Shown here piece after piece: positions 45,366 through 52,904 of a DNA stretch of 57,164 nucleotides. Origin of the DNA: Clostridium sp. LS (GTDB lineage: Bacteria > Bacillota > Clostridia > Clostridiales > Clostridiaceae); contig NZ_AUUU01000017.1 in the NCBI RefSeq assembly GCF_002760435.1, positions 1 to 57,164 on the forward strand, written 5' to 3'. Both the position numbers and the translations under genes were made by a program. The notes below the pieces were generated by a model that worked only from the letters and a program-made list of their open reading frames with translations, was not told the origin of the DNA and made no database searches. Positions within the stretch are counted from its first letter, which is position 1; each line of letters starts with the position of its first letter.

Positions 45366-45377
45366 TTTTATTCGCCC

Positions 45378-45917
45378 CTATCTAATAACCTCAACGCTTA
45401 ATGCCTCTATAACATCTAATGCTTTATCATGCAGGCTATCATCAAAACTTGCACAAAGTGTTCCATCTACAATTAAATTGGCATTTATATATTGAGATTG
45501 GAACGTTACAACATTACTTATTACACACATATTTGTGACAACACCGACCAATTCAATTTCATTTATATCATCCCCTATATCTTCCGTGATCTTAAGCATG
45601 TCCTTTGGAGCAATACCGAAGGCGCTTTTATTATAATGAAGAATATTTTTAACTCCAACAAATTCTTTTAACTTTCCATAAAGTTCATGTCCTTCTGTAT
45701 TTATATAACAATGAGGAACAGGTAAACTCTTTCCCTCTCTAGTATCTAAATAATTTTCAAAATGAGTATCATAAGTGAATAATACCTTGTCTCCATTGTC
45801 TAAATATTTTTTTACTTTATTATAAATACCATCTTCTAATGTCTCTGCCTTCTTAAATCCCAATGCTCCATCAACAAAATCTTTTTGATAATCAATAACT
45901 ACTAATAACTTTTTCAT
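45378..45917 (-). CDS. pncA: Nicotinamidase/isochorismatase-family hydrolase
   Basis: A 179-residue cysteine hydrolase. The catalytic triad is visible as Asp9 (VVIDYQKDF), Lys97 (HYNKSAFG) and Cys131 (GVVTNMCVIS). The nicotinamidase-type metal site is Asp50 and His52 (TYDTHF) with His69 (PVPHCY). It should deamidate nicotinamide to nicotinate for the Preiss-Handler route. It overlaps in purpose with NAMPT encoded 12 nt downstream, giving the operon two fates for nicotinamide. AGGAGG precedes the ATG. Confidence 0.9.
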   Translation of the reverse strand: MKKLLVVIDYQKDFVDGALGFKKAETLEDGIYNKVKKYLDNGDKVLFTYDTHFENYLDTREGKSLPVPHCYINTEGHELYGKLKEFVGVKNILHYNKSAFGIAPKDMLKITEDIGDDINEIELVGVVTNMCVISNVVTFQSQYINANLIVDGTLCASFDDSLHDKALDVIEALSVEVIR

Positions 45918-45975
45918 AATCTTTTCCTCCTAATAAATTAATTATAAATAAAGATATGATTTTAAAAATATTTAT

Positions 45976-46776
45976 TTAAATAATTGATGTAATTTCCAAC
46001 TTATTATGACCCTTGGATAAAATGCTATTTGTAGTAAATACTTTAGTTATCAAGTCAGTCGTTAAAATTTCCCCATCAAATATTGTATCCTCACAATGAG
46101 TTACTGCTAAGTAAATTTCTGTAGCCCCCATTTCTTTAAGTTTTTTAGCAGTTAATATAAAAGTTCCACCTTTTGAACATAAATCATCTACAATTACAGC
46201 TTTGAACTTCTCACTCTCAATGTTGCCATTTACATCAAGTTTCTTTATACATCCCGTTTTAAAATCTCTTTCCTTATTTGCAGTCAATACTTTCTCATAC
46301 TTGATTTGCTTACTATATCGTTTGGCTGCACCAGCATCAGGATATATCAAATATAAATCTTCATTGTTATTATCAATATATTCAATTGCTTTTTCAGCTA
46401 AACTTTTTGACATGTTTATTACTTTTACTCTATCAAGCAATGCAACACAAACGTCTGAATGTGGCTCATATATTGATACCTCATCGAATTTCAAAGCATT
46501 TATTAGTCTACACAAATGCTTTAATGTAAAAACAGTCAAGCCCTCTGTTCTATCCATTCTGCTATACGGCATATATGCTACAACTAATTTACATTTTAAA
46601 TTCAGTTCATCTAAATGTCCTTTTAAAAATATCAAATGTGTTATATCATCATCACTTTCAAACTTTAGCTTTATAGTATTAACTACATTTGCAATATTTA
46701 GATTATCACTGTTTATTAAGCTCTCTCCATTTGGAAATTTTGTGATATTAACTTTTTCATTATTTAGATAAATCAT
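45976..46776 (-). CDS. Short PRPP-synthetase-like protein (Prs or ADP-ribose pyrophosphate synthetase)
   Basis: A 266-residue member of the ribose-phosphate pyrophosphokinase family, about 50 residues shorter than housekeeping Prs (about 315). It keeps the ATP-binding arginine motif YMPYSRMDR (68-76, usually YxPYxRQDR), YEPHSD (104-108), YPDAGAAKRY and the PRPP loop VIVDDLCSKGGTF (194-206). The last differs from the VDDxxDTAGT form by CSKGG. This divergent type travels with NAMPT genes in bacteria and phages. It may make PRPP for NAMPT, or, as in the phage NARP1 pathway, ADP-ribose pyrophosphate. It is second in the operon, 17 nt after the Nudix-like gene. GAGGGG precedes the ATG. Confidence 0.88.
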   Translation of the reverse strand: MIYLNNEKVNITKFPNGESLINSDNLNIANVVNTIKLKFESDDDITHLIFLKGHLDELNLKCKLVVAYMPYSRMDRTEGLTVFTLKHLCRLINALKFDEVSIYEPHSDVCVALLDRVKVINMSKSLAEKAIEYIDNNNEDLYLIYPDAGAAKRYSKQIKYEKVLTANKERDFKTGCIKKLDVNGNIESEKFKAVIVDDLCSKGGTFILTAKKLKEMGATEIYLAVTHCEDTIFDGEILTTDLITKVFTTNSILSKGHNKLEITSII

Positions 46777-46793
46777 GTTTACAACCCCTCATT

Positions 46794-47687
46794 TTAAAAT
46801 TTATGCTCAAAATTCTCATTGAACTTAAATACCTTAGCTGGCCTAAAAGGCTTTCCTTCTATTTTTTCATCAGTTTCTATGATCATGCCATCCATTTTCC
46901 TTCTAAAATTCAAAATTTCTTCTCCAAGTATTGCTTCATAGACATTCTGAAGTTCTTTTACTGTAAATAATCTTGGTAAAAGATTCAATGCAATTGGAGT
47001 ATATTCAATTTTATTTCTAACCCGATCAATTGCGAAATCTATAATCTTATAATGATCAAAAGCTAATTTTTCATTACTGCAATCTAAAATTTTATAATCC
47101 TTATTTTTTTTTCTAAGAATATTCCTTTCTGTTTTTTCAATTATTTCATAATCAATTCTCTCCTCTCCATCTTCGCTTTCAAGTTTCAATAAATATTTAT
47201 TAATTAAATATTTTTCATCCTTAGTAGCTTCAATTAAATTTTTTTCTATCCAAAACCATTTTGATTCTTTTCTATTTTTTCCTTTGTTGTAACTTATCTT
47301 ATCCTTTGAAATTAAAGCTATATTTCCTATACTAATTACACGAGTTCTTGGGTCTCTGTTTACTTCTCCAAAGGTATAAAGCTGCTCAGTATAAACATTA
47401 TCTATTCCTGTTTCTTCTTTTAATTTTCGAGTAGCACTTTCTTCTAAGCTCTCATTATTTCTAATAAAGCCTCCTGGAATCGCAAAGTTTCCCTTGTATG
47501 GATAATCATCTCTTTTAATTAAAAGGACTTGCATTCCCTTTTTAGGTATTTTGCGAGAATTATCCTCTAATCTATCACTAGTTGTAAATATTATTACATC
47601 GTTAGTAACACTAGGCCTTTCGTAAACATTCACATCATATTTATTTAAAAACTCTTCTTCACTATTATAAAAATTTTCGTTCTTCAC
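46794..47687 (-). CDS. nrtR: NrtR-like Nudix-winged-helix regulator of NAD metabolism
   Basis: This protein of about 297 residues has an N-terminal Nudix domain and a C-terminal winged helix (NLLPRLFTVKELQNVYEAILGEEILNFRRKMDG). That is the architecture of NrtR repressors, which bind ADP-ribose or related NAD metabolites. The Nudix box GFIRNNESLEESATRK-LKEETGI has Lys where the catalytic motif needs Glu (REUxEE becomes RKLKEE), so hydrolysis is probably lost and the domain senses a ligand. An extra 60-residue insert (KNRKESKWFW onward) separates the domains. The frame opens at ATG 47708, but AGAGGTG ideally serves the GTG at 47687. As first gene of the operon it likely represses itself through the palindrome at 47830. 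Confidence 0.88.
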   Translation of the reverse strand: MKNENFYNSEEEFLNKYDVNVYERPSVTNDVIIFTTSDRLEDNSRKIPKKGMQVLLIKRDDYPYKGNFAIPGGFIRNNESLEESATRKLKEETGIDNVYTEQLYTFGEVNRDPRTRVISIGNIALISKDKISYNKGKNRKESKWFWIEKNLIEATKDEKYLINKYLLKLESEDGEERIDYEIIEKTERNILRKKNKDYKILDCSNEKLAFDHYKIIDFAIDRVRNKIEYTPIALNLLPRLFTVKELQNVYEAILGEEILNFRRKMDGMIIETDEKIEGKPFRPAKVFKFNENFEHKF

Positions 47688-47829
47688 ACGAAACACCTCT
47701 TTTTGCATTTGATTAATTTAGTAAGTCACTATAGGAAATTCATTCTATTTTTTAAATTCCATAAAATAGTTATTTGTTTAATTCATTTAGATATTATCAA
47801 TTCGATACTATGTATTTATAATACTTCCA

Positions 47830-47855
47830 AAATAAGTATTTGTAAATACTTATTT
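47830..47855. promoter_or_regulatory. Perfect 26-nt palindrome, candidate NrtR operator
   Basis: AAATAAGTATTT and AAATACTTATTT are perfect 12-nt arms around GT. It lies 143 nt upstream of the NrtR-like start, in the only space where the NAD operon promoter can be, with another ATACTT half-site at about 47821. Terminator function is unlikely because there is no GC stem. Confidence 0.6.
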
Positions 47856-47915
47856 GCAATTTTATCAAAAAATTTAATCAGAACCACCAAGCGGGTGATA
47901 TTCAAAATATAATAA

Positions 47916-47941
47916 AAAATACCGCTGTTAAACGGTATTTT
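47916..47941 (-). terminator. Terminator of the DUF3795 gene
   Basis: AAAATACCG and CGGTATTTT arms enclose 8 nt; TTTTTTATTAT follows in the minus direction. Confidence 0.8.
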
Positions 47942-47966
47942 GCAAATTTTCGAACTAACTATTATG

Positions 47967-48233
47967 TTATATGCTTTCTCCTCCCGCCCACTTTCTACAT
48001 TGTTCTAAACGTGGAGCTGGATCATACCCTTGCTCTTTTCCAAAATTACTAATTAAATCACATGGAAATTTAACACATACTCCACAGTGAGCTAATCCTT
48101 TTGATTCACAACAACATTTTACTCCACATTCTCCTTCCCAAAATGTTTTTTCCATATTAGTACACCCCTTGCAATTCACTTTGTCCTTTCTTTCACAACT
48201 ACTACAACATACACCACACCGTGATTCACACAT
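47967..48233 (-). CDS. Cysteine-rich DUF3795 protein
   Basis: An 88-residue protein with 17 cysteines, arranged as CGVCCSSC, CKGCTN, CGVKCCCESKG, CGVCVKFPCDLI and ending RLEQCRKW. This is the DUF3795 pattern, a small presumed zinc- or iron-sulfur-binding protein of unknown role. I prefer the ATG at 48233 (GAGAGGATG upstream) over one three codons earlier. It is monocistronic with a good terminator. Confidence 0.82.
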   Translation of the reverse strand: MCESRCGVCCSSCERKDKVNCKGCTNMEKTFWEGECGVKCCCESKGLAHCGVCVKFPCDLISNFGKEQGYDPAPRLEQCRKWAGGESI

Positions 48234-48306
48234 TATAATCATCCTCTCTCAAATTGATTTATAGATTTTCTACCTTTCATATATACAGATGCATAAAAAA
48301 ATAAAA

Positions 48307-48339
48307 AGATACGGAAAATGCATAATTTTTTCTGTATCT
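48307..48339 (-). terminator. Terminator of the sigma-factor gene
   Basis: AGATACGGAAAA and TTTTCTGTATCT pair (one G-U). The minus-strand continuation TTTTTATTTTTTTATG is a strong U-tract. Confidence 0.85.
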
Positions 48340-48347
48340 TTTATAAA

Positions 48348-49127
48348 TTAGATTTCATATTTATTTTGCAAGGCTGCAATTATATTACTGTACCAATTTT
48401 CTGAAGGCTTTCTATCAGGCATTCTTTCGTATAAAAATTTTATCTTATTCCTTACTTCTTGATTATATTTATATTTCTTCTCTTTATAATCTATATATTC
48501 TATTAACTTCATTTTCTTAGCTTCCTTTTGCAAATTGTCTCTTCGCATAGAAAATTCAATCCAGGCGCTGCAGCTGCAAGGATTATTAACATGAAGAAGA
48601 TTGCAGTGATCTGAAAAGAATGAGTCAAGATTCATTCTTGCCCTATAGAGAAGTCCTTTTGTTGCCGACTTTGAGAGCTCTAAAATTTCAGCCGCCTCAT
48701 CTATAGGTAGCCCAAACATATCAACCAGTGAAAATGCTATTCTTTGATTTAATGTTAATCTTCTTACCATTGCTAAAAAACATCCATTTTGTAAATCTTT
48801 AATAGCTTCATCTACAATTATATAATCTTCTGGCAATGGCTCGTTAGATTTTAATAATTTTCCTTCACCTTCTAATTCTAAAATTTCTTCATATGATAAT
48901 TCTGTTATTCCTTGTTCCTTTCTCATTTTCATGCGAAATATATTAAGACATATGGTTGTAAGCCATTTTTTTATTGCATTAACATCTTTAAGTTGAGAAA
49001 TATTTTTCCAAGCTTGAATTAACGTTTCCTGCGCAATATCCTCAGCAACACTGGGGTTGCATGAAAGCTTGAGTGCATAATTATAAATATATCTGCCATA
49101 ATTATCAATAATAATCTCAAAATCCAT
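48348..49127 (-). CDS. ECF-type RNA polymerase sigma factor with Cys-rich C-terminal extension
   Basis: A 259-residue sigma-70-family protein. Region 2 is at residues 5-75 (YIYNYALKLSCNPSVAEDIAQETLIQAWKN, with the DxxQET signature). Region 4 is at about 120-175 (RRLTLNQRIAFSLVDMFGLPIDEAAEILELSKSATKGLLYRAR). Beyond region 4 is an extra 85 residues with HCNLLHVNNPCSCSAW, resembling the C-P-x-N-P-C-x-C tails of some ECF groups, and a basic helical end. No anti-sigma gene is adjacent; the tail may take that role. It is divergent from cotJABC but its promoter target is unknown. GGAGG precedes the ATG. Confidence 0.9.
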   Translation of the reverse strand: MDFEIIIDNYGRYIYNYALKLSCNPSVAEDIAQETLIQAWKNISQLKDVNAIKKWLTTICLNIFRMKMRKEQGITELSYEEILELEGEGKLLKSNEPLPEDYIIVDEAIKDLQNGCFLAMVRRLTLNQRIAFSLVDMFGLPIDEAAEILELSKSATKGLLYRARMNLDSFFSDHCNLLHVNNPCSCSAWIEFSMRRDNLQKEAKKMKLIEYIDYKEKKYKYNQEVRNKIKFLYERMPDRKPSENWYSNIIAALQNKYEI

Positions 49128-49306
49128 AATAATTCCTCCAAAACATATCTTGAATATTACCTTAACTTATATTTAATATAGAAAAATTACTTATTTACTT
49201 TAAAATATACTTGCTATACTTATGGTTGTAAATAGTTTTACGCTAATCATTTACAATTTAATACAAAATACATAAAAAATAATCAGAATATATTTTATTT
49301 TTTATC

Positions 49307-49333
49307 ACATATCCTAAGAACTAGCATAAATTA
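49307..49333 (+). promoter_or_regulatory. Mother-cell (sigma-K/E-like) promoter of cotJ
   Basis: CATAAATTA at 49325-49333 fits the sigma-K -10 CATANNNTA, with AC 16 nt upstream at 49307. Sigma-E has a similar -10. It lies 39 nt before the cotJA start. Confidence 0.5.
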
Positions 49334-49371
49334 TTTATTAAGTAAGCCACAAATGAAGGAGAGAAACCCTT

Positions 49372-49587
49372 ATGTACAGACATGATGACTGTATGTGTAA
49401 ACAAAAAAAAGAATATGCACGCGCATATATATTACCTCAAAAATATGAAAATTTGTATTCATGTAAAGAAGGTTTTTCTAAAGGTACAATTTTTAGAGAC
49501 CTTTATAAACCGGATCCTTATTATAGCTATTATGATTATGGCTATAGTTATGCATATGACTACACTAATATGAATTCTGAGGGGTGA
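49372..49587 (+). CDS. cotJA: Spore-coat-associated protein CotJA
   Basis: A 71-residue protein like CotJA, a small coat-associated protein made in the mother cell. The central part ARAYILPQKYENLYSCKEGFSKGTIFRDLYKP matches the family (AYVPxQxYxxxYSPxEALxxGTLFPELYxPY-type). It ends in a Tyr/Asp-rich tail. AAGGAGAG precedes the ATG. It begins the cotJ operon, 7 nt before cotJB. Confidence 0.9.
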   Translation: MYRHDDCMCKQKKEYARAYILPQKYENLYSCKEGFSKGTIFRDLYKPDPYYSYYDYGYSYAYDYTNMNSEG

Positions 49588-49594
49588 TATACAA

Positions 49595-49846
49595 ATGCAT
49601 GCAAAAGAGGCCTTAAATAATATAAGAATATATCAATTTTGTGCTGTAGAGCTTAACCTATACCTTGACAATTTCCCTAATGACAAAAATGCCAGAGATG
49701 ATTATAATAAAGTTTCTTGCAAATTATCTACTTTAATCCATGAATATGAAAAAAATTATGGTCCATTAACCAATTTTGGTTCTGCCTATGTGGAAAATCC
49801 AAGAGCATGGGTAGATACACCATGGCCATGGGAAAATTGTAAATAG
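49595..49846 (+). CDS. cotJB: Spore-coat protein CotJB
   Basis: An 83-residue CotJB homologue. It starts MHAKEALNNIRIYQFCAVELNLYLDNFPNDKNARDDY and ends with PLTNFGSAYVENPRAWVDTPWPWE, the family's conserved Trp/Pro-rich C-terminus. It works with CotJA and CotJC in assembly of the outer coat. GAGGGG lies upstream, and it is followed after 15 nt by cotJC. Confidence 0.92.
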   Translation: MHAKEALNNIRIYQFCAVELNLYLDNFPNDKNARDDYNKVSCKLSTLIHEYEKNYGPLTNFGSAYVENPRAWVDTPWPWENCK

Positions 49847-49861
49847 GAGGAATAGGAGTTT

Positions 49862-50068
49862 ATGTGGTATTATGTAAAAACATTGGAATATCCAGTAAAT
49901 CTTAAATGCAAAGATCTTAATATGGCCAAATATTTAATAACTCAATATGGTGGTCCAGATGGAGAATTAAGTGCTGCACTAAGATATTTAGATCAACGCT
50001 ATACAATGCCAACAGGTAAATCTAAAGGGCTTTTGACAGATATTGGTACAGATGTAACAGTGACGTAA
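49862..50068 (+). pseudogene. cotJC: Truncated cotJC (manganese-catalase-like coat protein)
   Basis: The first 60 residues are a clean CotJC N-terminus: MWYYVKTLEYPVNLKCKDLN, then QYGGPDGELSAALRYLDQRY and GLLTDIGT. Normal CotJC continues with EEFAHLE and about 130 more residues carrying the di-manganese ferritin-like site. Here it ends DVTVT and stop, 68 residues in total. No CotJC-like sequence is visible in the 120 nt before the terminator, so this looks like a 3' deletion rather than a frameshift. Gene order and RBS (AGGAGG at 49846-49852 region) are intact. It may still be made as a short peptide, but it cannot be a catalase. Confidence 0.85.
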
Positions 50069-50185
50069 AAGTAAAAACTATATCCGTAAATATTACTAAA
50101 AGAAAAAACGAACATAATTAATTTTATCATTATTACATTTTATATTTCAATAAGTACAATTAATACTCACTAACAATTGGTGAAT

Positions 50186-50210
50186 AAAAAGCAGGTATCA
50201 CCTGCTTTTT
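50186..50210 (+). terminator. Terminator of the cotJ operon
   Basis: AAAAAGCAGGT and ACCTGCTTTTT (11 bp) around a three-base loop, followed by ATTA. It serves the plus-strand cotJ operon and, by symmetry, possibly the convergent cupin gene. Confidence 0.85.
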
Positions 50211-50390
50211 ATTACATCCTATTTTAGTATGACGCATTAAAAAAATAGCAGATTCACTCTCTGAATAATGCGATTTTACAATCAGTTATTTATTTTTATT
50301 GATTCATAAAGATTTTAATAATTTCTAAAAAATCAAACTCTATATTCTCAGACATATCTTCTGATTGAAGTAATTAAAGTTTTCCCTGAA
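50211..50390. other. Intergenic region after cotJ
   Basis: With 50069-50185 this makes 322 nt without an intact gene. It holds CGCATTA/TAATGCG arms (about 50232-50269) that could form a loose hairpin, and nothing else recognisable. The cotJC 3' deletion must have ended near here. Confidence 0.35.
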
Positions 50391-50741
50391 CTATTTGTCT
50401 TCATATAAATCTCCGCTGTTTTCCTTATTTAGTGTTCCCTCTAATTCAATCATCAAAAATTTTGTGAGTTCAGTAACCACTGGTCTATGAATAGTTTCTC
50501 TTGGAACAATAATAAATTCTCCTTCACCAACTTCAGTAAAGCCTTGTGTAGTTTCCAATTTAAATTTACCCTCGATGACATAAAAAAGTTCATCTGACTC
50601 ATCATGAACATGAAAGTCTAATGTTCTATTTGCTACCTGTACAACACTCATGATATGTTTGTTTAACATTCCTATTTTCTTATAGACATATAATTGTTCA
50701 ATATTATTTACTTCATCAATTAGATTAACTTTTGACAACAT
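50391..50741 (-). CDS. Cupin-domain protein
   Basis: A 116-residue single cupin: the first motif FHVHDESDELFYVIEGKF holds the metal His/His/Glu residues, and the second, GEGEFIIVPRETIHRPVV, holds the last His. Small cupins of this type bind a metal and may act on sugars or organic acids; substrate is unknown. AGGAGG precedes the ATG at 50741, which I prefer to an upstream ATG at 50813 because the family begins there. It is monocistronic. Confidence 0.88.
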   Translation of the reverse strand: MLSKVNLIDEVNNIEQLYVYKKIGMLNKHIMSVVQVANRTLDFHVHDESDELFYVIEGKFKLETTQGFTEVGEGEFIIVPRETIHRPVVTELTKFLMIELEGTLNKENSGDLYEDK

Positions 50742-51057
50742 AATGAAACCTCCTTGTATAAATATGATTTTTTTGATATTTGTTAATACATATGTTAGCA
50801 TTAAGTTAATCATCTGTAAAATTGATTGTTTTGATTATATTAATCGTTTTTTTAGATAATAACAAAGTGTAGTTTATTTTGTCTGCATCCTAATTTACTA
50901 CTATGAATCAAATCTACAATTACCATATTATTCTTTGTATATTTCTTTCAAATCTCCATATAATTATTTTGAATTAATAATTATGTTTAGCTTCAAAATT
51001 TTTAATTCAGCCCCTTTATTGAGGCTTTTTATTGTGCGACAATTGTAGTATTGTGTC
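50742..51057. other. Intergenic region, no gene seen
   Basis: 316 nt between the cupin start and the acetyltransferase stop, both on the minus strand. It holds the cupin promoter region and a weak GCCTCAATAAAGGGGC hairpin at 51009-51024 followed by T-poor sequence. No open frame with an RBS is present. Confidence 0.35.
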
Positions 51058-51594
51058 TTAGTGAACATTAATATAGTTTTGTTTTTTTATCAAGTATGAA
51101 GGATGATATAGTTGTGTTGGCTGATAATATTCATCATGTGTGCAAGTAAATCCAAGTTTTTTTAGTAATTTAGCCGATCCTATATTTTTAGGATTGTGTC
51201 CTGCAAAAAGTGCATTAACATTGAGTGTTTTAAAGGCATATTCTATAACTGCAGAACATGCTTCTTGAGCGATGCCTTTTCCCCAATACTTCTCTTTTAA
51301 ATGAATCCCCATTTCTAATATATTATTTTCAGAATCATATGGCCGCAAACCACAACATCCTACATTTTTGTTAGTTTCCATTAAATAAATTGGCCAATAT
51401 TGAATATTGTAAATGCTATAACTTTCAATTTCCTTTCTTAGCCTTTGTTGTATTTCTTCTTTTGACATTTTACCTTCTGCCACAATAAATTTTGTTACTT
51501 CTGAATTGCCCCATAATTCTACAGCATCAGATATATCATTTTCACTCCATATTGAAAATCCAATTCTTACTGACTTCAAAAAGAATTCTTTCAT
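51058..51594 (-). CDS. RimJ/RimL-type GNAT acetyltransferase
   Basis: A 178-residue acetyltransferase of the RimL-like group: LWGNSEVTKFI at the front, VGCCGLRPYDSENNILEMGIHLKEKYWGKGIAQEACSAVIEYAF in the centre (acetyl-CoA loop YWGKGIA) and NPKNIGSAKLLKKLGFT near the end. Relatives acetylate ribosomal-protein N-termini, amines or amino-acid analogues. AGGAGG precedes the ATG at 51594. It is alone. Confidence 0.9.
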   Translation of the reverse strand: MKEFFLKSVRIGFSIWSENDISDAVELWGNSEVTKFIVAEGKMSKEEIQQRLRKEIESYSIYNIQYWPIYLMETNKNVGCCGLRPYDSENNILEMGIHLKEKYWGKGIAQEACSAVIEYAFKTLNVNALFAGHNPKNIGSAKLLKKLGFTCTHDEYYQPTQLYHPSYLIKKQNYINVH

Positions 51595-51762
51595 TTGATA
51601 CCCTCCTATAAACTTATATTCTTCTGCTATGAAGCAATTATAACATAAATTATAAATACAGTATTATTCAGTTTTCAAAGAACATTTTTATAATTTACTA
51701 CGTCAAATTTACATATTAAGCAGATTATCTGAATAATGTAATTCTTATTAAATTTTTAAATA

Positions 51763-52122
51763 CTACTTTCTATAATTACTCCACCAAGCAGTTAACTCAT
51801 AAAATATTGGCAACATGCTTTTTCCTATATCAGTTAAAGCATATTCTACTCTTACTGGCATTTCATTATATTGATTTCTAGTAATTAATCCATCCTGCTC
51901 TAATTCATGTAATGAATTTGATAACATTGTATTTGTTATTCCTGATATTTCCCTTTTCAATTCATTAAACCGAACCACTTCTTTTTTTAATAATTGTGCT
52001 AATATACGTAGTTTCCACTTACCTCCAATTATTTCTAATGCACTTTTTACAATACATTCGTGGTTGTTATTTGATTCTTTAATTGAAATTAAATATTGAT
52101 CTAATTCTTGTTTACTAACCAT
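51763..52122 (-). CDS. HxlR-family transcriptional regulator, second copy
   Basis: A 119-residue HxlR regulator with NNHECIVKSALEIIGGKWKLR (sensor Cys near the start of the domain), VRFNELKREISGITNTMLSNSL and PVRVEYALTDIGKSMLPIFYELTAWW. It is only moderately similar to the copy at 6792 (shared GGKWK, RFNELKR, ALTDIGKSMLP pattern). The ATG at 52122, behind TGGAGG, is preferred to one 13 codons earlier. It is divergent from a nitroreductase gene, the second such pair in this window. Confidence 0.9.
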   Translation of the reverse strand: MVSKQELDQYLISIKESNNNHECIVKSALEIIGGKWKLRILAQLLKKEVVRFNELKREISGITNTMLSNSLHELEQDGLITRNQYNEMPVRVEYALTDIGKSMLPIFYELTAWWSNYRK

Positions 52123-52168
52123 ATCTATTCCTCCAAAGTATGAAAAATAATACCTAATCACAAAATTC

Positions 52169-52178
52169 TGCGTACTTG
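52169..52178. promoter_or_regulatory. Candidate HxlR operator box, copy 2
   Basis: TGCGTACTTG, identical to 7207-7216 and likewise about 70-85 nt upstream of each nitroreductase start (92 and 84 nt to the ATG edges). The following GCCAGTATGAATTGAG may be part of the site. Confidence 0.5.
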
Positions 52179-52261
52179 CCAGTATGAATTGAGTTAATTA
52201 TACTAATTATACCAAGTACATTTTTTAGAATAAATACTATATTTAAAAGGAGATATTAATC

Positions 52262-52792
52262 ATGGAACTGATGAAAGCAATATTAATGCGTAAATCTACT
52301 AGAAGTTATAAATCTAAACAAATTAGTGATGAATCCTTAAATAATATAATTAATGCCGGATGTGCTGCACCAGTAGGAATGGGTGCTTATGATATGGTAC
52401 ACTTAACAGTTGTTCAAAATTCTGACCTGCTAGATAGAATTACAAAAACATATGCAAATATAAATGGAAATCCAAAAGCTAATCCACTATATGGTGCACC
52501 AACATTAGTAGTTATTTCTGGTAAACCGCATGAAAAATTCCCTTATGCTGAGCTTGCTAATGCATCTTGTATTATTGAGAATATGACCCTTGCAGCTACT
52601 GATCTTGGTATAGGCAGTGTATATTTATGGGGTACCACACATACAATTAATGCAGATAAGGATTTACTAAAAGCATTAAATTTACCTGAAGGTTTTATTC
52701 CTGCTGCTAGTATTGCATTGGGTTATCCAACTGAGCCATTGACTACAGAGAAAGAATTGAAACAAACTATAAAAATCACCACAATTAAATAG
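52262..52792 (+). CDS. Nitroreductase-family protein
   Basis: A 176-residue FMN-dependent nitroreductase of usual length. MELMKAILMRKSTRSYKSKQISDESL carries the FMN-binding Arg-x-Ser-x-Arg start. AGCAAPVGMGAYDMVHLTVV follows, NPLYGAPTLVVIS and GIGSVYLWG hold the phosphate and flavin contacts, and PEGFIPAASIALGYP closes the fold. It differs from the fused type at 7304 by having no ferredoxin domain. AGGAG precedes the ATG. It probably answers electrophile or nitro-compound stress through the divergent HxlR. Confidence 0.92.
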   Translation: MELMKAILMRKSTRSYKSKQISDESLNNIINAGCAAPVGMGAYDMVHLTVVQNSDLLDRITKTYANINGNPKANPLYGAPTLVVISGKPHEKFPYAELANASCIIENMTLAATDLGIGSVYLWGTTHTINADKDLLKALNLPEGFIPAASIALGYPTEPLTTEKELKQTIKITTIK

Positions 52793-52869
52793 ACAATTAA
52801 AATTAAACCTCAATATGTTTTGTATTAAATTAAAGTTGTATTTTAGAAATTCACTGTCTATAAGCAAAC

Positions 52870-52904
52870 AAAAGAGTTTGTTCTATGTTGGAGTAAACTC
52901 TTTT
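52870..52904 (+). terminator. Terminator downstream of the nitroreductase
   Basis: AAAAGAGTTT and AAACTCTTTT (10 bp) with a 15-nt loop. The U-run is within the stem end, then ATATG. Confidence 0.7.

Noticed and set aside
46202..46771. Plus-strand open frame of 189 codons opposite the Prs-like gene
   Set aside because: Long but antisense to a gene with clear catalytic motifs; Ser/Phe/Leu-rich product typical of a shadow frame; no Shine-Dalgarno.
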